Origin: Lojkania enalia
Lineage: Eukaryota; Ascomycota; Dothideomycetes; Pleosporales
Direction of reading: 5' to 3'
Length of the DNA: 64,000 nucleotides
Assembly: GCA_010094045.1 (NCBI GenBank)
Contig: ML986773.1
Span: 2,581-66,580, forward strand
The notes beneath the pieces are model-generated. The model was not told the origin of the DNA, did no database searches, and was given only the letters and a program-made list of their open reading frames with translations. Shown piece after piece: positions 22,801-35,016 of this stretch. The position numbers and the translations under genes were made by a program. Numbering within the stretch: the stretch's first letter is position 1; each line of letters starts with the position of its first letter.

Positions 22801-25800
22801 TATATCCTTTTTTTTATGTACATAAATATGACCTGCCGGCCATCCTAAATCAAGCTGTTCAGTTCCTCATCTCCCTCCCTGAGACAAGATTCGCCTCTCA
22901 CCACAAATTCAATACTGCGCAAAGTAGGCGAAGCGATGGAGCCGCTGATTGAATCTGACAATTTTGGTGGGGAAAATGAACTCCAGGTAGGTGCGGGGGA
23001 GGACATTAGAAAGCATAAGTCTATGATACTCTTGAACAGGATTGCGAGACAACGAGTATCTTCAGCTAATATCTTCTTCAGGCGGAACACTAATAAAACA
23101 TGAAGGATAGAAGTCGGGGATATTTTTAGAGGTCGGAATAGTGTAGCGCGATGAGGAGATAGGCACAAACCGCGCTTTATTAGGATCCACTGTCAAGTGG
23201 AGTTCACACGTTACTTGACTATTCATGAATTAAATTGTACGCACAACACACTCGAACAGTGTCTGATGAAGTGCGATAATTCCTTTAGACCCACGTTCTC
23301 CATTTTGAATTCCAATCATCTTTGTGTAGACGTCCGTTCTCTCCAGATTCACTCACATGGCTCTCTTCGATCAATCTAATGCAAACTACTATAATTATTC
23401 CCCATATTTGCTCCCCGTCGATCAAATAAATTTCCACTCTACTGCAATGAAGAGATGATATATTCCAATGTCTGAACAGCCCCTTCACAGTCAGGAACAT
23501 ATTTTCAACGACCACATGATACACGAGCTGGGTCTCAGCAAACTATTCACATCCAAATATACAGTGACAAACCAAAATTATTGATGGCCTCCTGCGAACA
23601 ACAATGGCTGTGGCTGAAAGTATCACGTACTAAAACAACCGTGTATGCGGAAGAATGACGCCCAATGTAGCCAGCAATATGTTCTGTAAATGAAATCAAG
23701 CATTTCTTCTTAAATTATAAAGCTCCTTTAACAACAATTCAGAAGAATAAAGTTTAAGTCCACAGTCAATTCGCCCAAAGATCTAAAAGCAGCATGTCGT
23801 CTTCCTCAGGACTTGACCCGCCACCTTGATCAACTCGATGAACACACATTTATTCTCAGTGGCGATTATCAGAGTCATGCCAGTAAGTCCACATGATGAG
23901 ATATTATGCTTCAATAACATCGACTTTTGTTCGAAATTGCGTTGGCTTTGCTAACCCGTGACTGGCAAGCAACAATCAAGAAAGGAGGCTAGCGGAATGA
24001 TGAAGTAGAACCTAATAAGTTTTATTTTATGCTGACCAAGGACGCAAAATAGGAATATTGGGTTGCTAAATTCATCAAGCGTGATGGGGCGAAGTAGACA
24101 ATGACTCGTATCATTGATGGGCCGGTTAGTGGAAGCAGAGGGGAGTGATTAAATTGTTTTGGGAGATATGTGAGGAGTCGATGGGCATCCTATAGAGAAT
24201 AATATGGGACTGGAACCGCCTGTGAAGATATAGGTACCCATATGGGGAAGGACACATGAGGAGATGCTATGAAAGGCACTTGAGAATCTAAAATTAGACC
24301 ACGGTTTGCATCACAGTCGGATACAGAAAGGTATTCAAGTCTCAATGTCCAATTCAGTTTGTCCTATGCTTAACGTCATGCTCAAGTTGAACATGCTCTG
24401 ACTCCTTATCTCTCTAGAGGCTGTGCGCATTTTCTTTTCACCCGGTTTTATTATATTTTAGGGCTATTGCACCAGTATCTCCCTTTCGCATTTGTATTTG
24501 TTATTGCCGATTTATCTTCAGCCACTGATTGGAAATCCCAGAATCATATACGCAAGACACCAGATTCTCCGTCTATTCACAGCTGGGATGACCTTTGAAA
24601 TGTCACTCAATTAATCACGTCATGTACCTCTAAACACCGCACATGAATATTGAAGATCTGAAATTCGACATGCCTTAATGACATATACTTGCGTCATATT
24701 GTCCCTGGAGCGGCGAATTTTGATTCTTATAAATCACGGCCGCTCCCTGAATATGTCCAATATCAATATCTTCATATTTAACTTGGTAGACAGGCAGTGC
24801 CCAGTACTATGCCAGTATTCCATCACAACAACCCTTACTATGTCCGCTCCCAGACCCTCCTTACCGATAACAGTTCTTTTACATAACCCGAAATTAACAA
24901 AATTCACGATCTGGCCTTTAGAGTCCACAACTCCCCTTCCGAATATCCAGACCCCTTATACCGTACCTCTCCGGCCCCCACTTCCGGTCTAACGAAGGCA
25001 TGTATAATGGCTGCCCTAATTCGCAAATGGAACACCGAACACCAAACTAAAAATGGCTATTACAACTTCAATGCCAACAATCTCTTACTTCTAATCTGCG
25101 AGCAGAGACTCTCCTAGATGACGATCTTGATTGAAAGTCCGGTAGGCCAGGAAAACCGAGTTATTATTGAAGTCCTAGATTGAGCCAAAAAGAAGCGATC
25201 GGTGGATTTCAAGAGAAAACTGGTGCACTTTTGTGAGGCCATTTGATGGAGTAGGGGCGGCTGGGGCATTTAGAGTGAGAAGGTATGAAATGGGTATTTA
25301 GTGTTATGTAGAGAGCTTCCTTGTTGATAGCTTCGCAAACTTTATCATGGATATATTATTTGTAGGAAGCATCTAGAGTATCTTTCCACGATATCCGTTT
25401 TTAAACCTCCAGTGTTGATTAATTTCCCCAGAGTGTTGACGCGTTGAACATGTTACTTCTACTCGCGTCAAATATGGCTTATTCTCTGTTCTCAAATGAC
25501 ATATTGGTATGAGGATCTATATATCGGCCCCTAGGATACCATACCTTTATGCATCGCTTAATCAGCCGACATGATTTTAGTAAGTACATTCAAGCACCGT
25601 CCTTTACAGAAACCGCAAACTTGTAGTAATGAGTCTTCATTACATGTTTCCCAGGAAGCAACCTGTAATCTTCATACAAAAGATCATATTTACCTAGACA
25701 TCTCTTCGCATTCCCTAGCGCCGTACAGCTACCCACTTGACGATATAATACATATAATTCTACAATGCAGTCCTCTCACCATACAAGCTCTTACTTCAAC

Positions 25801-25931
25801 CACTTCCGCTTCCTTTTGTCTACCCAGACTTCATTATCTTAGCTTGACATCAATTCTCTTGCGTATAAGTCCGCATTTCCCTCTATTTCCCTGTTTTGCT
25901 TACCAGAGCTTCACATGCCTAGACTTTATAA
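22801..25931. other. 3.1 kb AT-rich low-coding stretch
   Basis: Only short ORFs occur. Two are worth naming: 24840-24992, with sequence starting MSAPRPSLPITVLL, and 25571-25957, which has a possible splice acceptor inside at about 25655. Neither has recognisable motifs, and both could be exons of unmodelled or dying genes. The region is not RIP-saturated like the left end. No RNA gene was recognised. Confidence 0.4.
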
Positions 25932-26192
25932 CCATCCCTCATCCACGGATGGAATGAAATTCATAATCTCGATGTTGGTGCCAGGTACCTCGCTCTCCTG
26001 ACTCACAAATCACTTTATGGTGAAAGCTTGTATTTGGTGCTCGTAGAATCGAAAGAAAGAGATGTGAATCGAGTCATCGTCGGATATGCAAAGAGCAATA
26101 GTGCAAAGGTAATAGAGGGATTTCGAACGAAATGCGAGGAGTTGATGTTAAAATTAGTAATAAGCGGCGGGATCGAGAAAGATTTGAAATAA
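25932..26192 (+). pseudogene. Protein-like reading frame without start, possible exon or gene relic
   Basis: From just after a stop at 25929-25931 the frame stays open for 86 codons and reads like folded protein (NLDVGARYLALL, then LYLVLVESKERD, then a Lys/Glu-rich helix ending GGIEKDLK before a TAA). There is no ATG. It may be the last exon of a gene whose upstream exons were not found, or a relic. No family recognised. Confidence 0.25.
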
Positions 26193-26433
26193 GAGGTGTT
26201 AGATAGTGTTATGGGGTATCTTTGAGATAAACTATGGGGAAAATTTTCGACGTGTGAGCACAGCTAAGGGTTGAAATGACTGTGGATAATCTACCTGAGT
26301 ATTATGAGTGTCTCTCTTAAGCACTAATTCAAAGTCAAAGGCGCGCCGTATCAACTCCTGAAAACCGGGCTCGCCATAATATTATATTAATTTACCTTTA
26401 CATTATAATTGGTTATGATGTGCGATTGTCCGG

Positions 26434-28817
26434 CTAAGAATCCTTGAAGGCATCAACCCAATTCCGAAGTATCCTCCGATCGTGATCGTTCAACTCCTCT
26501 GAGTCATTCAAGTATATGTTCCGGGCTCTGAGAGTACGGTAGAGTAAGCTGCCTAAACTAGCTCGATTATCAAAGTTTTCTCTAAGAGAAACAAATAAAC
26601 AGAATTTAGGGCATTCTGCGGGCCAGGAACTTGACTTTACTGCAATGATTCCATCTTCTTCAGAGGTTTCATTCGCTAAAAGAGGCGATACTGGGTCAGT
26701 GACCTGATATTGCTCATTTGGCTGAACGATGCGGAGGCTTAGAGGGCTGTCTCTATATGATAGTCGGAAATCCTTTGAAGATTGAGCTGCGCTATCAAAT
26801 ATTCTAATCCAAGATTGGAATAGGGAGTCAGAAATGCCAGCCACCTCTGGTTGAGACCAATGAATTTCATCTATCCCTTGTGAGAAGCTCCGGTTATCAG
26901 CAAGGACGAGAGACTGGCCCTGTAAGGCGTGCAAAACAGAATGGCTGCCGTGAATTCCGCGGAGATGCCGAAATAACTGTATTAGGGTTGACAGCTGGGG
27001 CTGTTGCTGCTTTATATGCAATCGAGACTCCCCGGAACCGAGTGTTTGAATTGGACTTGTGAGTTGAGAGGGCCATATCAAACAGCAAATTTGTCTAGTT
27101 ATTTGCCAATTCTCGGGCTGAAAATATGTGTGAAAAAGTAAGGAGACACATATTATTTGATTACCGGCAATTTCGTCTCCTATTTCTCCTGTCCAGTATC
27201 TGTGGAGCTCACTGAGGTGTTTCCTTCTTACTGGTATTGCGTATATATGCATAGGACCAGTATCTACGTTTGAAAGCCATGGTTCTAGCTCATCCCATCC
27301 GCCCGGCTCTAGTGTCCGGAAGGAGAATGCAACAATATCGGAATGGCGTATGCTATGTATAGCTGTCCAGGAAGGTGATAGCTCATGTCCGGTAGCCCAT
27401 CTGAGGAAGGGATGAGAACTTGCATCCTGTATATCTGAGAAAAAATCATGTTCGGAGTCCATTTCCATGCCATCACCTAGATCGGTAGCTAGAGGCCAAT
27501 TATTCTCTAGAGACAAGGCCTCGGTTTCTTCCACGGACTGCAATATTCCCGGGGCGGAATGGCTATCAAATTGGCATGGTACAGACAGCGAATGCCTAGT
27601 TCGACTTGTTGAAGCCTGAGAGTGTTCACGAGAGCCAGCATCTTGCCCTCGAAGACAACCTCTTATCGCTGGTCGATAGATATCTCTTGCCCAGGTCCAG
27701 ATGTAATCGACAATTTGGAACAACTGAAAAGCACCGTCTTCCGACTCAATAGTACCGTGCCACAAATCGTAAACTCTCTGTGGTACCCTTGATTAGCTGC
27801 TATACGATAACGCCCGAGTCTTTTGCGGGCACGACGTACCACTCTCTTGTCTCCGAAAAGCGTTCCAGCATAAAGGCGCCATTCTTCTCCCTGATATGCT
27901 AGAAACCATACCAAAGGTGGTTCACATGTAGCTCCACTAGCGTTGTGTAGTTCTTTCTGGATTTTCAAGAACCTTCGAATTGGAAAAGCTGTCTGCCTCT
28001 CTACCGCTTTGAACCCTGGAGCATTTTTCTCCTTCTTTGCTTCAACTACAAGGAATGGATATAGAATTGTATGTCGTCCTTTGATGGGAAAATGTGTCAA
28101 ATGATTAAACCGATTAGGCGGTTGAAGACTGCTTGTAAGGTTCAATCCAATGACTCTGTCTGGGCTCATAGGAACGCCTGTATTGTCAAGTTTGTCATTC
28201 TGGTCATGTAGAACCTCCCTTGATGTTGAATGCTTGAATATTGTGCCCCGCTCGTCTCTTATCAGAATCAGTATGAATACCGACCTTAACACAGATGTAA
28301 ACTTGGAAGGCTCACTCATCTTGAAATTTGGTCCGGGAAGACCGGATATGGTCATCACAAGGCTTGCGATTATTTCTCTTGTTTTTCAAATCTAACCTTG
28401 CGTATCTATCAAGGGGCTCAGCTGCATAGTCGGTCATCCAAATTTCACCCCCACATCGTTGGCTTACACCCAGTCAGTATTAATCTTCGTTACATCCGAG
28501 GTCACTAACCATATTACGTTGTTGTCAAACCTCTCTAGAACAAGTGGTTCTACCGATGTTCTCCAAGTAGCTTCATTAACTGATATATCGTTGCTTAAGT
28601 CAATAGCCTTCTGACGAAGGTTTCTAACGCGAGATTTCTGCGTCGGGGTGTAACGGCTCTTGAAGTCATTAAATCTATTGGCCCAGATGTCGCGGATGAC
28701 TTGAAAATAATAACTGTACAGGTCAGGCCAATCTCGAGGAGGTGCAGGCCCTTCAAATTTGATCTTGTAGTCTTTCAGAAGCTTCTCCTCCGACAATTTC
28801 TCCTTTTTGGGTGGCAT
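26434..28817 (-). CDS. PD-(D/E)XK nuclease-like fungal protein (738 aa)
   Basis: Four exons: 28817-28510, 28462-28316, 28257-27840 and 27777-26434. All junctions keep frame (introns 47, 58 and 62 bases). The N-terminus is Lys-rich and starts PPKKEKLSEEK. A Cys-containing CQRCGGEIW segment follows intron 1. Around residues 183-228 the sequence has SPDRVIGL, then a strand ILYPFLVVEAKKE: Asp185, Glu224 and Lys226 fit the D...E-x-K metal site of the PD-(D/E)XK nuclease fold. The next 500 residues are helical and unassigned. Related large fungal proteins of unknown role carry this nuclease-like module; enzymatic activity is unproven. It is the first of three unusual genes here; the next gene is on the same strand 600 bases upstream. 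Domain call is good, function unknown. Confidence 0.8.
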
Positions 28818-29425
28818 CCTTTAAAATTGAAATGCTAAGATCCCCGAAAATGGGTATTCTAAAGCTTCTTTCATGGACATACTATGGGTGCAGGTCTTAT
28901 GAAACGTGAGGCGAAACGCCCAAAGCTGGTATCTGTCAACCTGTACGCGTGACTCACCAGAGAATCTGGGCGCAAAACAAATCGATCGGGTGGCGTTGAG
29001 GCAGTGCTGCCCTGCCGTTGAAAAGAGGAGGTTGGGGAGTCGGAGACTCTTCCAAGCCTAAGTAGGCACCCACGGTTATCCAATTTGGATAATGCTCAGC
29101 GACGCTAATGCAGAAAGGATTCCTGAACCCCTTGGATAATGATTGGCTACCAAGTTTATACGGGAAGGTGATACCAACAGCCAAGACTGTCTATGCGCTG
29201 AACTTTAGTTTCATGCTCTCGCGAATATCTCGGCAAGCTACACAGCGTCCTCGGCGACGGAGCCTAGGACCGTGTTGATTGAAGCTGCTACTGCCTTCTC
29301 TCCGTCACTGTTCGCTATGACTGCACTGCAGTACATGGGATAGTTCGAGAGCGGAATGGGAGAAATTTCGTTAGTCAGCCTTGTATTAATATGCTAGAGG
29401 TTTAAAGTCAACACTGGAAACGAAA
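28818..29425. other. Intergenic between two accessory genes
   Basis: Promoter of the nuclease-like gene and 3' end of the coiled-coil gene. A minus-strand ORF at 28954-29184 is noted but not supported. Confidence 0.45.
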
Positions 29426-31533
29426 CTAAATTAACACTATAGATTTGACCACACAAGAAGGGTTTCTAGAAATATCTTCCTTGCCGACCTGGCACCCACT
29501 ATAATCCACCATTTTATTCCTGCCGTTGCAGAGCTGAAAGCCAGGGATGAGCGGGACCTTGATCTTACAATTGTTGTGAAGAATCCCATGTTGACACGCT
29601 GCAGCGCCCTCTGAAAGTTTTCCGTCCATAAGTGTGCCATCAAATGGCGCGTCTCGGGTAGGCCATATGCATTCATATATGTCCATCTGAGTCATAATAA
29701 AGACTCTCAGTTGCAGTGCGAGATTAAAGATGCTCTCCACGATGTCTTTCAATCCCTCTTTGCTCCTCGCAGACAGGTTTTTCCTTGTATATGGTTCGAG
29801 AACTTTGAGTATGCGCTTGGAAAGCTTAGCTGCAGTACGAGGAAGAAAAACTTCTTTGAACTCTGCTTTCTCGATGACGGATTGATGGCATACGAAATCA
29901 AGATTATGGAGGGCTTGCTCGCCATTATCGCCGCCTAAAATAAGTTAGTCCGAAGTTGATATTTAATTTTAAGAAGAGTTATAAAGTACCCATCAACCTT
30001 ATGCGAAACCTATACTCATCGAGAAGTGGTGTGTTCATAAGGGTAGTACAACGGAAAGCTTCAAAGTCTTCTTGAAAAACCCATTCAACAACTGCTGCTC
30101 CAATGACGCACCATAAAACTGTGTGCACTCCAGTATAGTTCTGTATTAAAAACTCGTCGTCGTCCTGGATGCTTTTTTCGAAACGTTCCCCGCAAACTTT
30201 AGACAGTAATATAGCCAATTCTGGTGGAATTAAAGAGCGAGGTTCGGGTTGCTGGACGGCATTTAGGACTAACAACGAATTGAAATGAACGAGCAGCTTT
30301 CCATGGAGTGTCTGAATATCCTTGAATGTCTGATTCTGTGATTCAGCAACATTTTCGCTCATTTCTGTTCGAAAGTATGCTTGGAGCCGCAACTGGTCAC
30401 GGAGCTGTTTGTTTTGCCTCACAAGACCATCATTAATCCTATTCAGATTTCTTACTTCGTCTTGCACATCCAAATACGCTCCATCCACATTTTCAGCGAG
30501 GCTTTTCCATGTCCGAACGTCAGATTTGAGATTTTCGCACTCAATCTCCGCTTCGTTCCATTTCCTGCGATAGCGATTAATGTCAGCACATAACTCCAGG
30601 AAATCCGGCTGAAAGCTAGATGAGGAATGGAATGGTAGCTTCAATATCGCATTAGGATTTACATTTTCACCGTGCTGCCCCCCGTTCAACGCCAGTGATA
30701 TATGAGGTCGTACCTCAGAGCCATCGTCCTCAAGCAGTCGGGCTCCAATAACTGCTCTGCAACCATTCTCAGCTGCCATTATAGTGTCAGGCCGGCGCTT
30801 GGATTCTCCCGGGTCGGTATGTGTGGGCGAAGCGAAGCTAGGTGTTATTGCGCTATGGTGCGGCAGAGCATCTTTACCTCTTTTAGGCACCTATGCATAA
30901 GTCAGGCTCTAAGTAATAGATCCAACTATTGGTTGGACTCACTACTTGGGTCTTGCGTGGTGCATTTCTGCTAGAGGTAGAGCGAGCCCTCTTACCTAGA
31001 ATGTTAAGTTCTGATGAGATGATCCGTTTCGGCGTACTTCGTGGAGTAGACCCGAAACGCTCCCGCTTCATGGAGGGCGAGTCTCTGCTTGAACTAAGCG
31101 ATAACATCTTTCCCTTCGCGATAACACTAGGTAGGGTAGCTCGTTTTATGGTTTCTCCATCCGTGGTCATAGGGTCCCGAGCTTTCCGAGGCTCTCGCAC
31201 AGTGATCCATTGAAGTTCATTTTCTATGCTTTTCCGGGTGTCCTCGTTTAGAATACGCAGAACTTCGGTTCCCTGTGTAAAAATATTGCGGAATTGATAG
31301 CGAGCGCCTGGATGTGCCTTTCGAAACTCGAAATACAATTTGCCACGGATCTGAGCTTGAGTATATCGATTATTTGAAGCCGATGTTTCGCGATATCTTG
31401 GCCCATTTTGTAGTTGCTGAAGAACATATTCTTCAAGAGCTCTGCTATAAGTTTCTTTTTTTGCCCCACCAACGATGTAGTCCAAATGGGCTAAAAGTTC
31501 AATAGTTTCCGGCTGGGTCCACCGAGGCGACAT
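29426..31533 (-). CDS. Coiled-coil protein of unknown function with SANT/Myb-like N-terminus (666 aa)
   Basis: Three exons: 31533-30943, 30890-29990 and 29934-29426, with introns of 52 and 55 bases and continuous frame. The start at 31533 gives SPRWTQPETIELLAHLDYIV, which resembles a Myb/SANT-like helix bundle (weak). A basic Ser/Arg/Lys stretch, probably a nuclear signal, follows at about residues 150-200. The middle (about 290-390) is a coiled coil rich in Glu, Asn, Gln and Leu. The C-terminal third has a helical segment leading to a P-F-D-G-T-L-M-D-G motif, similar to C-terminal modules I recall in large uncharacterised protein families of Helotiales (memory, not checked). Function unknown; DNA or chromatin binding would be a guess. 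It is divergent from the Hsp70-like gene at 32060. Confidence 0.72.
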
Positions 31534-32059
31534 GGTGGGAAGGTATGTCAAGCAAAAGAAGGAGGAAATGCAGGGTCTAAAAGAATAAGGGGCCATCAAC
31601 TCGCTCTTCCTTGTGGCCCATTTACATTCAGTCTGCCTTGCCAGCATCGCACGGATCTTTCATGGAGGCTACCGCTTTAGACACAGCAACTAGGCAACAG
31701 CAGCTTCAAGTCCACACATGTTACTTAGGTGTAATTAAAAAGTGGCTTGTTTAGACGCTGATTGGTGAGTATGGAGATGCAGGGGCTAGCGGCTAGGAAT
31801 GTGACTGTGCCGCAAAGATGAAAATCCGGCATTGATCACAATGTCTTCATGCAGAATGCCTAGTAGTTCGTATTCAAAACGTTGGCCCCGAGCACAGAGA
31901 TTTACTCAAATTAACTCAGGCCGCGCTAAGGTCTATTTCAGAAAAGTTGGAAGTGCCGTTGTCATCCACGCTCTACTCCTTATCACCACTCCTTTTAGTA
32001 GATGTGGATACGACATCCGAAGTTGATCTTTGAGTATACTCCATTCCACTAAGCTAAAT
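31534..32059. promoter_or_regulatory. Divergent upstream region, coiled-coil gene and Hsp70-like gene
   Basis: About 525 bases between two head-to-head start codons. No gene is seen inside and no specific binding site is claimed. Shared upstream DNA makes co-expression of the two accessory genes possible. Confidence 0.45.
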
Positions 32060-34739
32060 ATGAGCTCAAGTCTATTAAAAGGTGCGAATTCATTCGCCTC
32101 TTTCCAAAGAAATGATCCTGGTCCGATACTGGATGAGCGTACACCAGATGGCGATATTGACATGACCATGGGCGATGACGACACAAACATGGATGGACAA
32201 ACAGACAGCTCCTCTGCTACTCCCGACCGCTTGATCATTGCAATCGACTTCGGAACGACTTTTTCATCAGTGGCTTATGTGCGATTGAACAGCGGAATGA
32301 GGGCTGAAGATGTCGGCTTGACTAATGTGGTGTGCATAAATGATTTTCCAGGTTATTGCCCTCCCCCTGGTGCATTTGAGCCCAGGCAAGACGTCCCTAC
32401 CGAGCTATGGTATAATCCCGATCCATTACAAACACGAGACCTCCATGACACCGCAGGTACACTGGCTGAATCAATAGACAATAGTCCCAGTGATTGTGAA
32501 GAGCTTAGCCAGTACGGTGATAGCCAAGGCGAAGAATTGGTTCAGCGCGACTCAGAAATTCAACAGGACGAGCGCGGCGATGCAGACAATTTCAGTTGCC
32601 AGGACTGGGCAAACTCAAATGCAATGGCAAATGGAAGAGTCCAATACTGGGGGTTCGAAGTACAAAAACAGCTCAAAATGAAGCATATTCCGAAGGATCA
32701 TTCGAGGCGAATTCAAAGGTTCAAAATACTTCTTGACAGCAACAAAGAAACAAATAGTGTTCGGGAGGACCTGGCCCCGGTCATCAAGAACCTAATCAAG
32801 AACAAGTTGATCAAAAGAGAAGAGGATATTTTCGCTCACTACCTGACCCACCTCTTACTCCACACGAAACAAAAGCTCCAAGAGTTAGAACAGTTGGACC
32901 AAGACGTCCGGATTGAATTCGTGATCTCTGTGCCGGCCAAGTGGTCCTCAAAGGCCTGCCGCATAATGCAGAAAGCGATGCGAGAAGCAGTCAGAGGAGC
33001 CGGACTGGGGGACCAAGCTTCCAAGAGTGTCTCTAACCTCTTTGTCATCTCTGAGCCCGAAGCTGCTGCCACCTGTGTCTTAGCGGAGAATGGGGATTCA
33101 ATATATGTAAGTTTGTCTAGCGAATGCATTTGGCATGAGTGTGGCTAATCACGCGCCATGGAAAGTACGGTGAAACGATTGTTATTGTTGATGCCGGTGG
33201 AGGCACTATCGACGCGGTCACATATAAAGTGGCGAGGAAAACACCCTTGCGACTGTCTAGGGAAGTTGTTGATTCCTATAGTATGTTAGCCCCATTGCTC
33301 GTTTATTAGGTAGGAATTAATGCAATTAGGTGAACTTCGCGGTGCGAGTTATATCAACGAAAGATTCGCAAAGTCGCTTAATATAAAGCTTAAGAGGGAG
33401 ACATATCTTGAAAAGAATGGGAAAACAATCACGAGCATAGTGGAAGCCCTAACAAGTGATTTCGAACTCTCTGCGAAAAGAACGATCAACACCAAGCGCA
33501 ATAGGGATACGCTCTCAGTATATGTCGATGACTTGAAGCCAAATTCGCAGAGAAATTTTCTCCAGAATGAGCTTTTGCTTACGCAGTAAGATCAATTACA
33601 TGTTCTAGAGGAAAGTGATTTCGCTTACACCGAGAAGCAAAGAGTTAGATATGATTTACATGAAGTCCTTGACAGGAGCTGAAAAGCTTATGAATGGGCA
33701 ATTGGAGTTGGCAAAGAAGAAGAAATACTCAGTTACAGTGCGTAGCCTGCCTAGAATGTGTACTCGCCTAATTGATCGTTAATATTGGCCTACAGAAAGT
33801 GATACTTACAGGCGGTTTCGCACAATCTAATGCCCTGAGAAGTTACTTGCAAGATTGCCTCCTGGAGCAAAAAAACCTTGATGGGGGGAATATTGACATT
33901 CTATTTCCTGATATATCGTATGTTATTCATATGATCCAGATCACACCTGATATACTACTAATTAATTGTTAGTTCCACTGCGGTAGTTAGAGGTGCGGTA
34001 CTTAGAGCCCTCAACAAAGAATATGGTCCACAAAGGATTTTTGAAAGTAGCTACGGCATTCAAGTGAACGAGCCATTTGACCCAAATACATATGAAGCTC
34101 ATAAGGGCGTCAAACCCCATACCGATAAAGATGATGGGAGAAAGTACGTTAAATCAACGATTGATTGGGTGATCAAAGCGGTAAGTTCAACGATGGGGTC
34201 ACAGTAGCAATTCAATATAGCTTCGTCGTATTGGAAAAGCTAATGAGTTTATTCAAGGGCGAATTGGTTCCCAATGGAAAAAAATACATACGTCCTATGA
34301 GGCAGGCATTCGCAAAGAACAGGAAAAAGCTCGAGTGTACAATGAAATTGTACGTTTCTGATAAATCCCACGTGAGTCATTATAGAGTCACGCACGCTGA
34401 GAACAAAGGTAAGTAGGATCAAAGTTGAAAGAAGACAACATGCTAATTTGGAGACGTACAGGTGCGGAATTGGAAGGATCTATTGTGGCAGATATGTCCT
34501 TTCTCAAAGATGAAAAACGTATTCAGCCTGAATATCCATTTCCAGATAGCTCCTTATCAAGCTCGCAGTGTTATTGGGCTGTTTATTATGATATTGTGAT
34601 GACTGTAGAAGGACGCAATCTCAAGTATGAAGCAATATGGCCATCCTCTACGCATCCTCAAAGCAACACAGGGCAACAAAAGATTACAGCACAAGGGCAA
34701 ATTTGTGTAGCTGCAGCCCTCAGACCTGGCACTGCCTAA
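32060..34739 (+). CDS. Divergent Hsp70/actin-like ATPase, apparently frameshifted
   Basis: Exons: 32060-33106, 33166-33280, 33330-33585, 33635-33737, 33796-33917, 33973-34408 and 34462-34739. The ATPase signatures are IAIDFGTTFSSVAYV (phosphate-1, residues about 59-73), ISEPEAAATCVL (connect-1), VIVDAGGGTID (phosphate-2) and KVILTGGFAQSNALRSYL (adenosine site). This is the fungal group of Hsp70-like proteins that lack a normal substrate-binding domain. There is an acidic tail before the ATPase and a polar Glu/Asp-rich insertion after phosphate-1. In exon 6 the conserved W-V-I-K-A segment is followed at about 34179-34182 by a shift into another frame (K-F-N-D-G-V-T-V), which then stays open to the conserved C-terminus ending AALRPGTA. 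One missing G in a G run would explain it: either a pseudogene or a base error. Confidence 0.8.
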
Positions 34740-35016
34740 CCACAGTAGGAAGATATGCTAAGTAGAGGATGTTTGAGGTAAATATGTGCGCATGAATGAT
34801 GGAGCGTAATTGAGGGGCAATTTGTTTGCAAGTTCCACAAGCGTTTGATAGAGTATGTGTAGTTCATGTAAGGGAAAAGTGTTCTAGCCTACCATTATAC
34901 CGTGGCTGATGAAGTGTTTGTGAAGTACTAAAATTCTTGAGTTTCGTACATCAATCGAGAGGAATGTTAATACATTTCTATAGAATCGTACATATTGTAT
35001 ATTACATATATCCAAT
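34740..35016. other. Short convergent 3' region
   Basis: Tail-to-tail gap between the Hsp70-like gene and the next gene on the other strand; AT-rich, with no ORF of note. Confidence 0.5.

Noticed and set aside
28285..28315. 31-base intron 2 in the nuclease-like gene
   Set aside because: Below the usual minimum; a 58-base intron (28258-28315) keeps the same frame.
33586..33608. 23-base intron as an alternative in the Hsp70-like gene
   Set aside because: Too short for a fungal intron; the 49-base intron 33586-33634 keeps frame and ends in a good acceptor.
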